A DNA stretch of 64,000 nt from an uncultured Spirochaetales bacterium. Its GTDB lineage: Bacteria; Spirochaetota; Spirochaetia; Sphaerochaetales; Sphaerochaetaceae. This document shows, one piece after another, positions 1 through 8,097 of this stretch. Positions within the stretch are counted from its first letter, which is position 1. The number at the start of each line of letters is the position of its first letter. Under the pieces are notes generated by a model. It did no database searches. It saw nothing but the letters and a program-made list of their open reading frames with translations, and was not told the DNA's origin. The DNA is taken from positions 53,885 through 117,884 of the forward strand of contig CASENB010000018.1 in assembly GCA_949289305.1 (NCBI GenBank). The letters run 5' to 3'. The translations under genes and the position numbers were made by a program.

Positions 1-223
1 TATCTGCGCTAAGCAGTTTCTCATTTGTTGCGATTGGAAGTGATAGTATGTCTTCATAGTATTCGTTGACATCGTTTCTGTCTGCTGCGAGAACGTGCAG
101 ATCCGCATCCTCTATCCTGTAAAGCCTTGCGTCGATCTTCTCTTCTTTTAATGCTTCTTGTATGCTTGATGCGATTAGAAAAAGATTACCTGAAACGGAA
201 TGGAATATTATATTAGCTCTCAT
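1..223 (-). CDS. Flavodoxin-like protein (partial, N-terminal 74 residues)
   Basis: This gene runs off the left edge; only its first 74 codons are present. The start ATG (221-223, complement) follows an AAGGAGAG ribosome binding site. The protein begins MRANIIFHSVSGNLF; the short beta strand followed by S-V-S-G-N resembles the phosphate-binding loop of flavodoxins (T/S-x-T-G-N-T), which hold FMN. A helix and an R-L-Y-R-I-E-D-A-D stretch follow, as in the second beta strand of the flavodoxin fold. It would be a small FMN electron-transfer or FMN-reductase-like protein in the cytoplasm. It lies 51 bases downstream of the ABC ATPase gene on the same strand and may be cotranscribed. The family call rests on one motif and the fold pattern, so it is moderate. 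Confidence 0.55.
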   Translation of the reverse strand, partial: MRANIIFHSVSGNLFLIASSIQEALKEEKIDARLYRIEDADLHVLAADRNDVNEYYEDILSLPIATNEKLLSAD

Positions 224-274
224 AAGCTCTCCTTTTAATAATATTAACAGAAAAAAGAGAGATAAGGAAAATTA

Positions 275-1051
275 TTAGCAGTATGCGCTGTAAATTCCAT
301 CCCTGTAACTTATGTATACCTTTTCAGAAAATATCTCTGAGAGATTGTCTTCTGTAAGAATTTCATTTTTCTTTCCGTCTTTTACTATCATGCCGTCCTT
401 CATTAGAATTACCCTGTTTATTTCAGGGCTTATTTCTGATAGCTCATGCGTAACCATTATGACTGTGCTGTGCATTGCATAACTGCTTATAAGGCGTCTT
501 AAGGCCGCACGGGAAGGAAAGTCTAGCGCAGAGGACGCCTCGTCAAGTAAAAGGAGGCGAGGGCTGTATATATTGACACGGGCAAGCAGGACTCTTCTTT
601 TTTCTCCGCTTGAGAGGCTGTTCATCGTCCTATCTTTCTTCTCGTATAGTCCTACTTTCTTTAACTCTTCATCTGCTTTTAGCCAGTCTTCATCCTTTAT
701 CCTATGATGGAAGTCAAATCCAAGCGACGCATATAGGCCTGAGCATACGATCTCTCTTGCACTGTATGACGTGTTTAAAAAATTGGCATTCCTCTCAGAT
801 ACGATGCCGATAAGTTTTTCCAAATCTGATCTGATCCACTTTTCACTGCCGAATATGACGTTCTTGTAATCATCTCTAGCAAGAGGATATACCTGCCTTG
901 CAATTACGTCTAACAGCGTGCTTTTTCCTGCCCCGTTAGCACCTATTATAGAGACATGTTCTCCCTCTTTAACACGTAAAGAGGCGTCTTTTAATATTAG
1001 TTTCCCATCCCTTCGTACATTTGCATGATCAATAAAAAGAAAATCAGACAT
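275..1051 (-). CDS. ABC transporter ATP-binding protein (stand-alone)
   Basis: A 258-residue ABC ATPase. Walker A is GANGAGKST near residue 37, the signature is LSSGEKRR near residue 146, Walker B is LLLLDEAS, followed by the D-loop (SALD) and the switch histidine in MVTHE. All catalytic residues are present, so it should hydrolyse ATP. The overall shape resembles iron-complex or ModF/YlmA-type ATPases, but no permease or binding protein is next to it, so the substrate is unknown. The ATG overlaps the stop codon of the upstream GntR regulator by one base (TAATG), which implies translational coupling. Such regulator-ATPase pairs are often self-regulated; that is inference here. Confidence 0.85.
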   Translation of the reverse strand: MSDFLFIDHANVRRDGKLILKDASLRVKEGEHVSIIGANGAGKSTLLDVIARQVYPLARDDYKNVIFGSEKWIRSDLEKLIGIVSERNANFLNTSYSAREIVCSGLYASLGFDFHHRIKDEDWLKADEELKKVGLYEKKDRTMNSLSSGEKRRVLLARVNIYSPRLLLLDEASSALDFPSRAALRRLISSYAMHSTVIMVTHELSEISPEINRVILMKDGMIVKDGKKNEILTEDNLSEIFSEKVYISYRDGIYSAYC

Positions 1052-1800
1052 TAGAAATCGAGCTTATCCACCTTGGTTTTTATGTTTGATGTCACGGTAA
1101 GCGTAAGTGCAACGGCTAAGTCCGTATTCCCATCTCTTATCGCATCTACAAGGTATCTATAATCCAAGGCCCTCCTTTTTAGTTCTTGCACGCTTTCTAT
1201 CGTCTGGTCAAGAACATTTTTAAGTTGCGGCCCAAGATCATTAAGTATCGTATTAAGGATTATATTGTTGTTACTGTGCATTATCATGCTGTGGAAGTCG
1301 TAATCGAGGTCTTTTACCTCTTTTATCATTCTTGGGTCTTCATTTTTCTCAAGGCCTTTGATTAAAAGTTCCAATCTTGTAACCATAGAGTAGAGCGCTT
1401 TTACAGTGAATTCTCTTTCCTGCAGGCGTGATAAGGTTCTTGCTGCAGATACTTCCAGATTCATTCTTACGTCCAGCAGATCGCTGATGAGCTTTCTGTT
1501 TTTTATGTTTTTGTTGATCATGGATGCAGAAAGGTTTTGCACAAGCAAATCGAGGTTGTCGGATTTCACTACAGCCCTCTTTCCCTGTCCAGATGTGATA
1601 AGCCCTTTCGCCTCAAGAATCTTATAAGCCTCCCTTATCGATCTTGTTGATACTGAGAAGAAATCGGCACAATCCTCTTGGCTTGGAAGAGCCTGTCCGA
1701 CCTTATACTCTTTAGATAGGATCTTCTGTTCTATGATCTTTGCAACCTTATCGGCTTTAGTATAGTTTTGCATACCTAAAGGGTTCTTCTGCTTTGCCAT
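1051..1800 (-). CDS. GntR-family transcriptional regulator, FadR/FCD subfamily
   Basis: The N-terminus carries a GntR winged helix (residues about 10-75, with KIIEQKILSKEYKVGQALPS, then SVSTRSIREAYKILEAKGLI). The C-terminal ~150 residues are an all-helical FCD ligand domain, including LLDVRMNLEVSAARTL and the acidic/histidine positions typical of metal-assisted ligand pockets (D..FH..M...N). It would be a ligand-responsive DNA-binding repressor. A GTG nine bases upstream (1807-1809) is in frame, but GGAGG lies only one base from it and ten bases from the ATG at 1800, so I use the ATG. It is the first gene of a regulator-ATPase unit divergent from the acyltransferase gene at 2015. The ligand cannot be told from sequence. 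Confidence 0.85.
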   Translation of the reverse strand: MAKQKNPLGMQNYTKADKVAKIIEQKILSKEYKVGQALPSQEDCADFFSVSTRSIREAYKILEAKGLITSGQGKRAVVKSDNLDLLVQNLSASMINKNIKNRKLISDLLDVRMNLEVSAARTLSRLQEREFTVKALYSMVTRLELLIKGLEKNEDPRMIKEVKDLDYDFHSMIMHSNNNIILNTILNDLGPQLKNVLDQTIESVQELKRRALDYRYLVDAIRDGNTDLAVALTLTVTSNIKTKVDKLDF

Positions 1801-1885
1801 ATAAGGCACACCTCCAATATTAGTATTTTGAGCTAAAAGAGTTGAAAAAACAACTGAATGCTAACGAAACGGTATGTTTTTGGCT

Positions 1886-1920
1886 TAAAAAATGGGAATA
1901 GGGGGTGTTTTTACCCATTT
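1886..1920. repeat. Inverted repeat in divergent promoter region
   Basis: AAATGGG (1890-1896) and CCCATTT (1914-1920) form a 7-bp inverted repeat around a G-rich loop, in the 214-base region between the divergent GntR and acyltransferase genes. There is no T-run on either side, so it is not an ordinary terminator. It could be an operator for the GntR regulator or simply a hairpin in its leader. Confidence 0.3.
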
Positions 1921-2002
1921 GTTGAAGAATTTATTAATGTTTTGTTTGTATTTTGTTAGAAAAATTTTAGTTTAGTTACTGTGAAAGCCTTTGTTTAAGT
2001 AA

Positions 2003-2015
2003 TATAATTAAGCCA
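2003..2015 (+). promoter_or_regulatory. -10 box, probable leaderless start
   Basis: TATAAT at 2003-2008 is followed by exactly six bases and then the ATG at 2015. With normal spacing, transcription would begin at the A of the start codon. No Shine-Dalgarno sequence precedes the ATG. The -35 region is weak (TGTGAA at 17-base spacing). Confidence 0.5.
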
Positions 2016-2863
2016 TGGCAAAAAGAGAAAAAGAAGGCAGACGTCTGAAATTAAACCCTTTTGATGCGATAATACCTTATATCATGGTAGAGAGATCCGA
2101 TGCCCAGAATCATATTGAGATAAGCTTTGAAACCGCTAATGCCGAGTCTATGATCAGAGAGTTAAGGCAGGAGGGGTATGACAGCATCGGAATGCTCCAT
2201 ATAATCATCGCCTCATACATCAGAGCGGTCTCTCAGCGTCCTAGCGTCAATAGATTCATTCGAGGCCAGAAAGTCTATGCAAGAAACGGGATAATAGTAA
2301 ATCTTGCAGTGAAAAAGAAAATGAGCCTGGATGGAAACGAGACTACAATTAAAATGCATTTCAAACCAGAGGATACGATCTTTGATGTTTACAGAATAGT
2401 AAACGATGCTTTGAAAGACGTATATGAAGGTGAGACTAGTACAGACTCTGTTGCGAAAATCATCAATTACATACCAGGACTTATTAAAAAGGCGATTATT
2501 AAGATATTGAAGACAATGGATTATTTCGGTCTTATACCACGCGCTCTTCTTGATGCGTCGCCTTTTCATGGTTCGCTCTTCCTAACGAATATGGCGTCTT
2601 TAAACATTCCTCCAATAATGCATCACCTTTATAATTTTGGAAATGTTCCACTTTTTATTGCATTTGGCGCAAAGCGGGCAGAGATTTTCATAGATGACGA
2701 TGGTTCTGTAAGAAAAAGAAGGGTAATCGACCTTGTTTTAAATATGGATGAAAGAATCTGTGATGGATATAATTTCGCATCTGCTATGAAGATGTTAAAA
2801 AAGTATCTAACAAGCCCGGAAGAGCTTCGTGAGAGGCCAAAAGAAGTCGTAATCGATAAATGA
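2015..2863 (+). CDS. 2-oxo acid dehydrogenase E2-like acyltransferase (catalytic domain only)
   Basis: A 282-residue protein made only of the CAT-fold catalytic domain of dihydrolipoamide acyltransferases; there is no lipoyl or E1/E3-binding domain. The C-terminal motif LVLNMDERICDGYNFA aligns with the E2 active-site motif DHRVxDG, but the catalytic histidine position is glutamate (DERICDG). Family members elsewhere use that histidine as general base, so either the chemistry differs or the protein is not a normal acyltransferase. No E1 or E3 genes lie nearby. The start is supported only by a -10 box at leaderless spacing. The fold assignment is good; the function is unknown. Confidence 0.7.
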   Translation: MAKREKEGRRLKLNPFDAIIPYIMVERSDAQNHIEISFETANAESMIRELRQEGYDSIGMLHIIIASYIRAVSQRPSVNRFIRGQKVYARNGIIVNLAVKKKMSLDGNETTIKMHFKPEDTIFDVYRIVNDALKDVYEGETSTDSVAKIINYIPGLIKKAIIKILKTMDYFGLIPRALLDASPFHGSLFLTNMASLNIPPIMHHLYNFGNVPLFIAFGAKRAEIFIDDDGSVRKRRVIDLVLNMDERICDGYNFASAMKMLKKYLTSPEELRERPKEVVIDK

Positions 2864-2903
2864 AATAACTTTTTTCAATAATAATTCAACTTTTGCAAGA
2901 ATA

Positions 2904-2921
2904 TTAGCATATTTATGCAAA
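2904..2921 (+). promoter_or_regulatory. Putative ARG box (ArgR operator) upstream of argC
   Basis: GCATATTTATGC (2907-2918) is a perfect palindrome around TT, inside an AT-rich 18-base site like the known ARG box TGAAT-N4-ATTCA. The segment ATATTTATGCAA recurs in the promoter of argR in this window (42749-42762). It lies about 45-50 bases upstream of the likely argC transcription start, given the -10 box TATAAT at 2949-2954. A weaker related half site (TGCAAGAAT) begins at 2894. Confidence 0.5.
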
Positions 2922-2974
2922 AACAGTAGATTAAACTAAACTTTTTTGTATAATTATGCTTAATTGGAGCAAAT

Positions 2975-4006
2975 ATGGTAAAAGTTGGAATTATCGGAGC
3001 AACAGGATATGCAGGAAAAGAGCTTGTAAACATTCTTGCAGGTCACGAAAAGGTAAAGATAAGCTATCTTGCGTCCCACTCTTATCAGGGAATGATATAT
3101 AGCGATGTCTATCCATCGTTCTACGGCATTGAGGATGACGAACTAAAAGAAGATGACATTGTTAAGGCTGCAAATGAGAGCGATGTCATCTTTTTAACAC
3201 TACCGCATTCCCTTTCAAGTCAATTAGTCACAAAAGAGATAATAAAGGATAAGATCGTAATAGATCTTGGAGCAGATTTCCGTTTGAAAGATAAAAACGT
3301 CTATGAAGCCTGGTATAAATGCGAGCATAAGGGCGAATCTCTTTTAAATGAGGCTGTATACGGACTTCCTGAGATTCACAGAGAAGAGATAAAAAAGGCT
3401 CATTTGATAGCAAATCCTGGCTGTTATACGACCTGTTCAATTTTGACGCTCTATCCACTTGTTAAAAATCATTTGATAAAAACAGAGAGTATCATAATCG
3501 ATGCAAAGAGCGGGGTAAGCGGCGCAGGAAGAGGCGCAAAAATCGACAACATTTTTTGCGAGGTGAACGAGTCTGTTAAAGCATATTCTGTTACAACGCA
3601 TCGCCATACCCCTGAAATAGAACAGGAACTCTCTTATGCAGCTGGTAATGATATAAAGCTTACATTTACACCTCACTTGATTCCAATGCAACGTGGAATA
3701 CTTGCGACCTGTTATGCCTCTTTGATCTCTGGGGTGACGGAAAAAGACATAAAGATGGCCTATGAAGAGGCATATAATAACGAGGTATTTGTACGTTTGA
3801 CGCCATATCTTCCTCAGACTCGGTTTACGAAAGGGACTAACTTTGTGGATATTTCGTTCAAAGTAGACGAGAGAACAGGCAGGATCGTTGCCATTGGCGC
3901 ACTTGATAATCTGATAAAAGGTGCAGCAGGTCAGGCGGTAGAGAATATGAACATAGCCCTTGGGTATGATGAAAGCTTAAGTTTAAAGAGGATTGCATTA
4001 ATATGA
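2975..4006 (+). CDS. argC: N-acetyl-gamma-glutamyl-phosphate reductase
   Basis: Third step of arginine synthesis: NADPH-dependent reduction of N-acetylglutamyl phosphate to the semialdehyde, in the cytoplasm. The N-terminus has the NADP-binding loop GIIGATGYAGKEL; the catalytic cysteine is in NPGCYTTCSIL near residue 149; the substrate loop GAGRGAK follows. The length of 343 is normal. The ATG has a good ribosome binding site (TTGGAG). It opens a tightly packed operon, argC-argJ-argB-argD, with overlapping ends (4 bases with argJ). Regulation by ArgR is suggested by the palindrome upstream. Confidence 0.96.
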   Translation: MVKVGIIGATGYAGKELVNILAGHEKVKISYLASHSYQGMIYSDVYPSFYGIEDDELKEDDIVKAANESDVIFLTLPHSLSSQLVTKEIIKDKIVIDLGADFRLKDKNVYEAWYKCEHKGESLLNEAVYGLPEIHREEIKKAHLIANPGCYTTCSILTLYPLVKNHLIKTESIIIDAKSGVSGAGRGAKIDNIFCEVNESVKAYSVTTHRHTPEIEQELSYAAGNDIKLTFTPHLIPMQRGILATCYASLISGVTEKDIKMAYEEAYNNEVFVRLTPYLPQTRFTKGTNFVDISFKVDERTGRIVAIGALDNLIKGAAGQAVENMNIALGYDESLSLKRIALI

Positions 4007-5211
4007 TAGTTGAAGAAAAAATTAAAATGCCGAAAGGCTTTCTCGCTTCTGGTATTCATGCGGGACTGAAGAAGATAAAAAAGGATATGGCCTTGATTTA
4101 TTCTGAAACAGAGTGTACAAGTGCTGGAACTTTTACTACGAATAAGGTGAAGGCTGCCCCTGTTCTATATGATATGAAGATCGTAGGGGACAAAAAGCGA
4201 GGCATTGTAATCAACAGCGGCAATGCTAATGCATGTACGGCGAAGGAAGGGTACGAGAATGCGGTTAAGATGTCATCAATTGCATCCTTTGAGACGAAGT
4301 GCGATCCTTCTTCTTTCTATGTCTGTTCAACAGGCGTTATCGGCGTTCCTCTTGATATGAAGAAAATAGAGAGCGGGATCAAGAGTTTGGCTGAAACTCT
4401 TTCTCCTGCGACAGAGTCGCTTTTAGATGCCAGTGAAGCGATAATGACGACAGACACTTTCAGAAAGACTGCATGCTGTACGATAAAAATAGGCGGTGAG
4501 GATGTCACTTTAACAGGCTTTGCAAAAGGATCTGGAATGATACATCCGAATATGGCGACAATGCTGGCATTCGTAATAACAGATGCGAAAATCAGCTCAT
4601 CGCTTTTAAAGAAGATGTTGGGCTCTACGGTGGAAGACACTTTCAATATGATAAGCGTGGATGGAGACACTTCTACGAACGATACATGTTTAGTTCTTGC
4701 TTCTGGACTTTCAGGAGCAGAGATTACGGGGAATACGAAAGAGGAAGAGGATTTTAAAGAGGCCTTATTCTATATTTTAAAGACTCTTGCCTGTCTTATT
4801 ACAAAAGATGGCGAAGGTGCGGGCCGTTTTATAGAAGTTAAAGTCGAAGGGGCGAAAAGCAAGATGGATGCACGTCTGCTTGCCAGATCTGTGGTCTCTT
4901 CCAATCTTGTAAAGGCTGCGTTCTTCGGCTCTGATGCGAACTGGGGAAGGATTCTTTGCGCTATGGGCTATAGCGGAGCTGATTTTAATCCTGACTGCGT
5001 CGATCTAGTTTTCTCTTCGGAAAAAGGCGCCATTGAAGTTTTGAAAAATGGTACTCCTATCAGATTTGACGAGGAAAAGGCTAAGACGATCTTGCTTGAA
5101 AAGAGCATAACCGTGCTTTGCGTCTTAAAAGATGGAAATTATAATGCCACAGCATGGGGATGCGATCTTACATACGACTATGTAAGGATAAATGGAGATT
5201 ACAGAAGTTGA
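4003..5211 (+). CDS. argJ: Bifunctional ornithine acetyltransferase / N-acetylglutamate synthase
   Basis: ArgJ transfers the acetyl group from N-acetylornithine to glutamate, recycling it, and can often also make N-acetylglutamate from acetyl-CoA. The precursor cleaves itself before the threonine of GMIHPNMATML, and that threonine becomes the nucleophile; the motif is intact here near residue 190. The oxyanion region STGVIGVPL and the C-terminal SNLVKAAFFGSDANWGR are also present. At 402 residues it is full length. No argA or argE is in the window, so the operon encodes the cyclic acetyl pathway. It overlaps argC by 4 bases and argB by 4. Confidence 0.96.
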   Translation: MIVEEKIKMPKGFLASGIHAGLKKIKKDMALIYSETECTSAGTFTTNKVKAAPVLYDMKIVGDKKRGIVINSGNANACTAKEGYENAVKMSSIASFETKCDPSSFYVCSTGVIGVPLDMKKIESGIKSLAETLSPATESLLDASEAIMTTDTFRKTACCTIKIGGEDVTLTGFAKGSGMIHPNMATMLAFVITDAKISSSLLKKMLGSTVEDTFNMISVDGDTSTNDTCLVLASGLSGAEITGNTKEEEDFKEALFYILKTLACLITKDGEGAGRFIEVKVEGAKSKMDARLLARSVVSSNLVKAAFFGSDANWGRILCAMGYSGADFNPDCVDLVFSSEKGAIEVLKNGTPIRFDEEKAKTILLEKSITVLCVLKDGNYNATAWGCDLTYDYVRINGDYRS

Positions 5212-6095
5212 CTAATTACGATTCATATATAAAGAAAGCGGAAGTGCTGATTGAAGCGATTCCTTATGTAAGGAAGTTTAGAGGATGCATCGTCGTTGTC
5301 AAATATGGCGGATCAGCGATGACCGATGAAAATCTTAAAAAAGCTGTTATTACAGATATCGCAATGCTGAAGTACTTAGGGCTTTATCCCGTGCTTGTTC
5401 ATGGGGGAGGAAAAGAGATCTCTTCTCTTTTGCATAAGCTAGGAAAAGAGAGCGTCTTTATAGACGGCCTCAGGGTTACGGATGAAGAGACTGCTAAAGT
5501 TGCTGAGATGGTGCTTTCTGGAAGCATTGCGAAAGACTTGGTAGAGGATCTTGAGGCGGTCGGCATTCATGCATGCTCGATTAACGGAAAAGACGGCCAT
5601 ACCCTTTTAAGTGAGAAAAAGATTGACGAAAAAGGAAGGGATCTGGGGTATGTCGGAGTAGTCAAGAAGGTCGATCCGACATTAATCGACACTTTGCTGG
5701 ATGCCGATTTTGTCCCTGTAATTTCCCCTGTCGGCGTTGATGAGGATGGAAACACATACAATATAAATGCCGATTATGCGGCATCTGCCATAGCTGGATC
5801 TCTTGGTGCTCAGAAGCTCGTATTCATGACCGATGTCGAAGGGATCTTGAGAGATAAGGACGATCCTGAAAGTCTTATAAGAAGACTTAGCGCGGAGGAT
5901 GCTAAGGCTTACATTGAGAGCGGCATTATAAAAGGAGGCATGATTCCTAAGACAGAGTGCTGTTTGGATGCCATCGAAAAGGGTGTTAAAAGCGTTCACG
6001 TACTTGACGGAAGAAGGCCGCATTCTATTCTTTTGGAGGTTTTTACAAATAAGGGAATAGGTACGATGATAAGCAGCAATGAGGAGGTGTTGTAA
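5208..6095 (+). CDS. argB: Acetylglutamate kinase
   Basis: Phosphorylates N-acetylglutamate, the second step of the pathway and usually the feedback-controlled one. The amino-acid kinase fold shows VVKYGGSAM near residue 30, the LVHGGGKEIS substrate loop, GLRVTD, and NADYAASAIAGSL. I use the TTG at 5208, which overlaps the argJ stop codon (TTGA) and has GGAG ten bases upstream; it gives M-T-N-Y-D-S-Y, the usual start of the family, and 295 residues. An ATG at 5154 inside argJ is in frame but would add a non-conserved tail. It overlaps argD by one base (TAATG). Confidence 0.93.
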   Translation: MTNYDSYIKKAEVLIEAIPYVRKFRGCIVVVKYGGSAMTDENLKKAVITDIAMLKYLGLYPVLVHGGGKEISSLLHKLGKESVFIDGLRVTDEETAKVAEMVLSGSIAKDLVEDLEAVGIHACSINGKDGHTLLSEKKIDEKGRDLGYVGVVKKVDPTLIDTLLDADFVPVISPVGVDEDGNTYNINADYAASAIAGSLGAQKLVFMTDVEGILRDKDDPESLIRRLSAEDAKAYIESGIIKGGMIPKTECCLDAIEKGVKSVHVLDGRRPHSILLEVFTNKGIGTMISSNEEVL

Positions 6096-7270
6096 TGGAT
6101 TATATAAAAATAGCAAAAGAGAATTTCATGAATACATACAGCCAGAACGACATTTGCATAGATAAGGCTGATGGCGTCACACTTTATGATACTAATGGCA
6201 AAAGCTATATAGATATGGTCGCAGGCATTGCTGTAAATGCATTGGGATATAACAATGAAAAGATCAAAGAAAGGGTTATGGAAGTCCTTTCTTCAGGCTA
6301 TTTCCACGTATCGAACCTTTATTACAACAAATGGGCGCCTCTTGCCGCCGAGAGAATAAATAAGGTTGCAAAAAGCAAGAAGGTATTTTTTGCAAACAGC
6401 GGAGCTGAAGCGAATGAGGCAGCTCTTAAAATGGCTAGAAAATACGGATCTAGTACAAACAGAAGCAAAGTGATTGCTTTCAACCACAGCTTTCACGGAA
6501 GAACCTATGGAGCTTTAACTCTTACCGGGCAGCAGAAATACCAGTCCGGCTTCTATCCTGTCCTATCTGATATCGTATATGCGGACTATAACGATATTGA
6601 GAGCGTAAAGAATTTATTAGACGGCAGTATTTGCGCGATATTTGCCGAACCTATTCAGGGGGAAGGAGGAATTATACCTGCAGAAGAGGGATTTTTGAAA
6701 GAACTTAGAAGAATATGTGACGAAAATGATATCTTGCTGATTTTTGACTGCGTTCAATGCGGACTTGGAAGAAGCGGAAAGATGTTCGCTTTCGAGCATT
6801 ATGGCGTCACTCCTGATATCATGACGCTTGCAAAAGCGCTTGGCTGCGGCATTCCGTTTTCCGCCACCGTAGCATTTGACAAGGCAAAAGATATACTTCA
6901 TCCTGGTGAGCACGCGTCTACATTCGGAGGAAACGCACTTGCATCAGCATTATCTCTTGTTCTTTTTGATGAACTTGAAAATGGGCTTCTTGAAGATGTT
7001 GAGAAAAAAGGAGAGTATCTGAAAAAAGGACTTAAGAAGATTAAAAATAAATATGATGACAAGTGTAGCGGTGTACGAGGAATGGGGCTTATGCTTGGCC
7101 TTGATTTAAAGATTAAACCATCGGATGTAATAAGAAGATGTATGCAGAAAGGCCTTTTAGTGTGCTCTGCAGGCTATAGCGTGCTACGTTTCGTTCCTCC
7201 TCTCGTAATCTCTTATAGCGATATAGATAAAGCGCTTTTGATCCTTGACGAGGTGTTTTCAGAATTGTAA
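6095..7270 (+). CDS. argD: Acetylornithine aminotransferase
   Basis: PLP-dependent class III transaminase that converts N-acetylglutamate semialdehyde to N-acetylornithine. ANSGAEANEAALKMARKY is the cofactor phosphate region, FDCVQCGLGRSG carries the PLP aspartate, and LAKALGCGIP has the Schiff-base lysine near residue 247. The length of 391 is normal. One variation is FDCVQCG where most members have FDEVQTG. It is the last gene of the arginine operon; a strong terminator follows directly. Confidence 0.94.
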   Translation: MDYIKIAKENFMNTYSQNDICIDKADGVTLYDTNGKSYIDMVAGIAVNALGYNNEKIKERVMEVLSSGYFHVSNLYYNKWAPLAAERINKVAKSKKVFFANSGAEANEAALKMARKYGSSTNRSKVIAFNHSFHGRTYGALTLTGQQKYQSGFYPVLSDIVYADYNDIESVKNLLDGSICAIFAEPIQGEGGIIPAEEGFLKELRRICDENDILLIFDCVQCGLGRSGKMFAFEHYGVTPDIMTLAKALGCGIPFSATVAFDKAKDILHPGEHASTFGGNALASALSLVLFDELENGLLEDVEKKGEYLKKGLKKIKNKYDDKCSGVRGMGLMLGLDLKIKPSDVIRRCMQKGLLVCSAGYSVLRFVPPLVISYSDIDKALLILDEVFSEL

Positions 7271-7277
7271 GAATTGG

Positions 7278-7306
7278 CTGCTAAGAGTTTTCTTAGCAGT
7301 TTTTTT
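7278..7306 (+). terminator. Rho-independent terminator of the arg operon
   Basis: CTGCTAAGA (7278-7286) and TCTTAGCAG (7291-7299) form a perfect 9-bp stem with a GTTT loop, followed at once by a T-run. It starts eight bases after the argD stop codon. Confidence 0.9.
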
Positions 7307-7373
7307 CTTTTTCGCCTATTGCCTTTTTTACTGGCATTGTTATTTTTTATGCGAACCTATAACAAAAAGGTAT

Positions 7374-7402
7374 TTGTTAAGATTTATAGAAATCCATATA
7401 AT
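7374..7402 (+). promoter_or_regulatory. Sigma-70-type promoter for the amino-acid transporter
   Basis: TTGTTA (7374-7379), a 17-base spacer and TATAAT (7397-7402) lie just upstream of the permease gene, whose TTG start is at 7426. Confidence 0.65.
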
Positions 7403-7425
7403 ACGAGAGCACTTGGAGATTTACT

Positions 7426-8097
7426 TTGGATAGCAGACTTATAGATATCTTCGTATCGTCGTTCGCTCAGATTCTTATTCCCGGCCTTACGATGACCATA
7501 CCTTTAACAGTTATTTCGTTCTCTTTTGCTTTAATAATCGCAATTATTACGGCGACTGTTCAGTATGCGAAGATAAAAATATTAAAAGATATAGTTCGTC
7601 TTTATATCTGGATTACTAGGGGAACTCCTGTATTAGTTCAGCTTTACGTCGTCTTTTATGGGCTGCCAAGCCTTGGCTTGACCCTTGATCCTTTCTTAGC
7701 TGCAGTTATCGTATTTTCTTTAAATGAGGGCGCATATGCATCCGAGACGATAAGAGCAGCACTAGAAGCAATCCCGGATGGACAAAGGGAGGCTGGACTT
7801 TCTCTTGGATTCAATTTCTTTCAGGTAATGACAAACATAATCTATCCTGAGGCGCTCAGAATAGCATTCCCATCCCTTTTTAATTCATTAATAGGTATGG
7901 TTAAAGACACGTCTCTTGCTGCTAATATAACGGTTCTAGAGATGTTCATGGCTACGCAGAGGATAGTTGCAAGGACATATGAGCCTCTGCTTCTTTATAT
8001 CGAAGTTGCATTAATCTATTTAATCTTCTGTACCGTTCTTACTAAACTTCAAAGTTACGGAGAGAAGAAAATATCTAAATACGGGGAGACAGTTTAA
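7426..8097 (+). CDS. Polar amino-acid ABC transporter permease (HisM/GlnP family)
   Basis: A 223-residue inner-membrane permease with about five membrane helices and the family's cytoplasmic coupling loop E-A-x-x-x-G (YASETIRAALEAIPDGQREAGLSLGFN, residues about 103-129) that contacts the ATPase. The start is TTG at 7426, supported by GGAG at the right distance; no ATG fits. The stop overlaps the next ATG by one base, so permease and binding lipoprotein are coupled. No ATP-binding subunit is adjacent, which is unusual for this family; it must be supplied from elsewhere. It follows the arginine operon but has its own promoter. Confidence 0.9.
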   Translation: MDSRLIDIFVSSFAQILIPGLTMTIPLTVISFSFALIIAIITATVQYAKIKILKDIVRLYIWITRGTPVLVQLYVVFYGLPSLGLTLDPFLAAVIVFSLNEGAYASETIRAALEAIPDGQREAGLSLGFNFFQVMTNIIYPEALRIAFPSLFNSLIGMVKDTSLAANITVLEMFMATQRIVARTYEPLLLYIEVALIYLIFCTVLTKLQSYGEKKISKYGETV

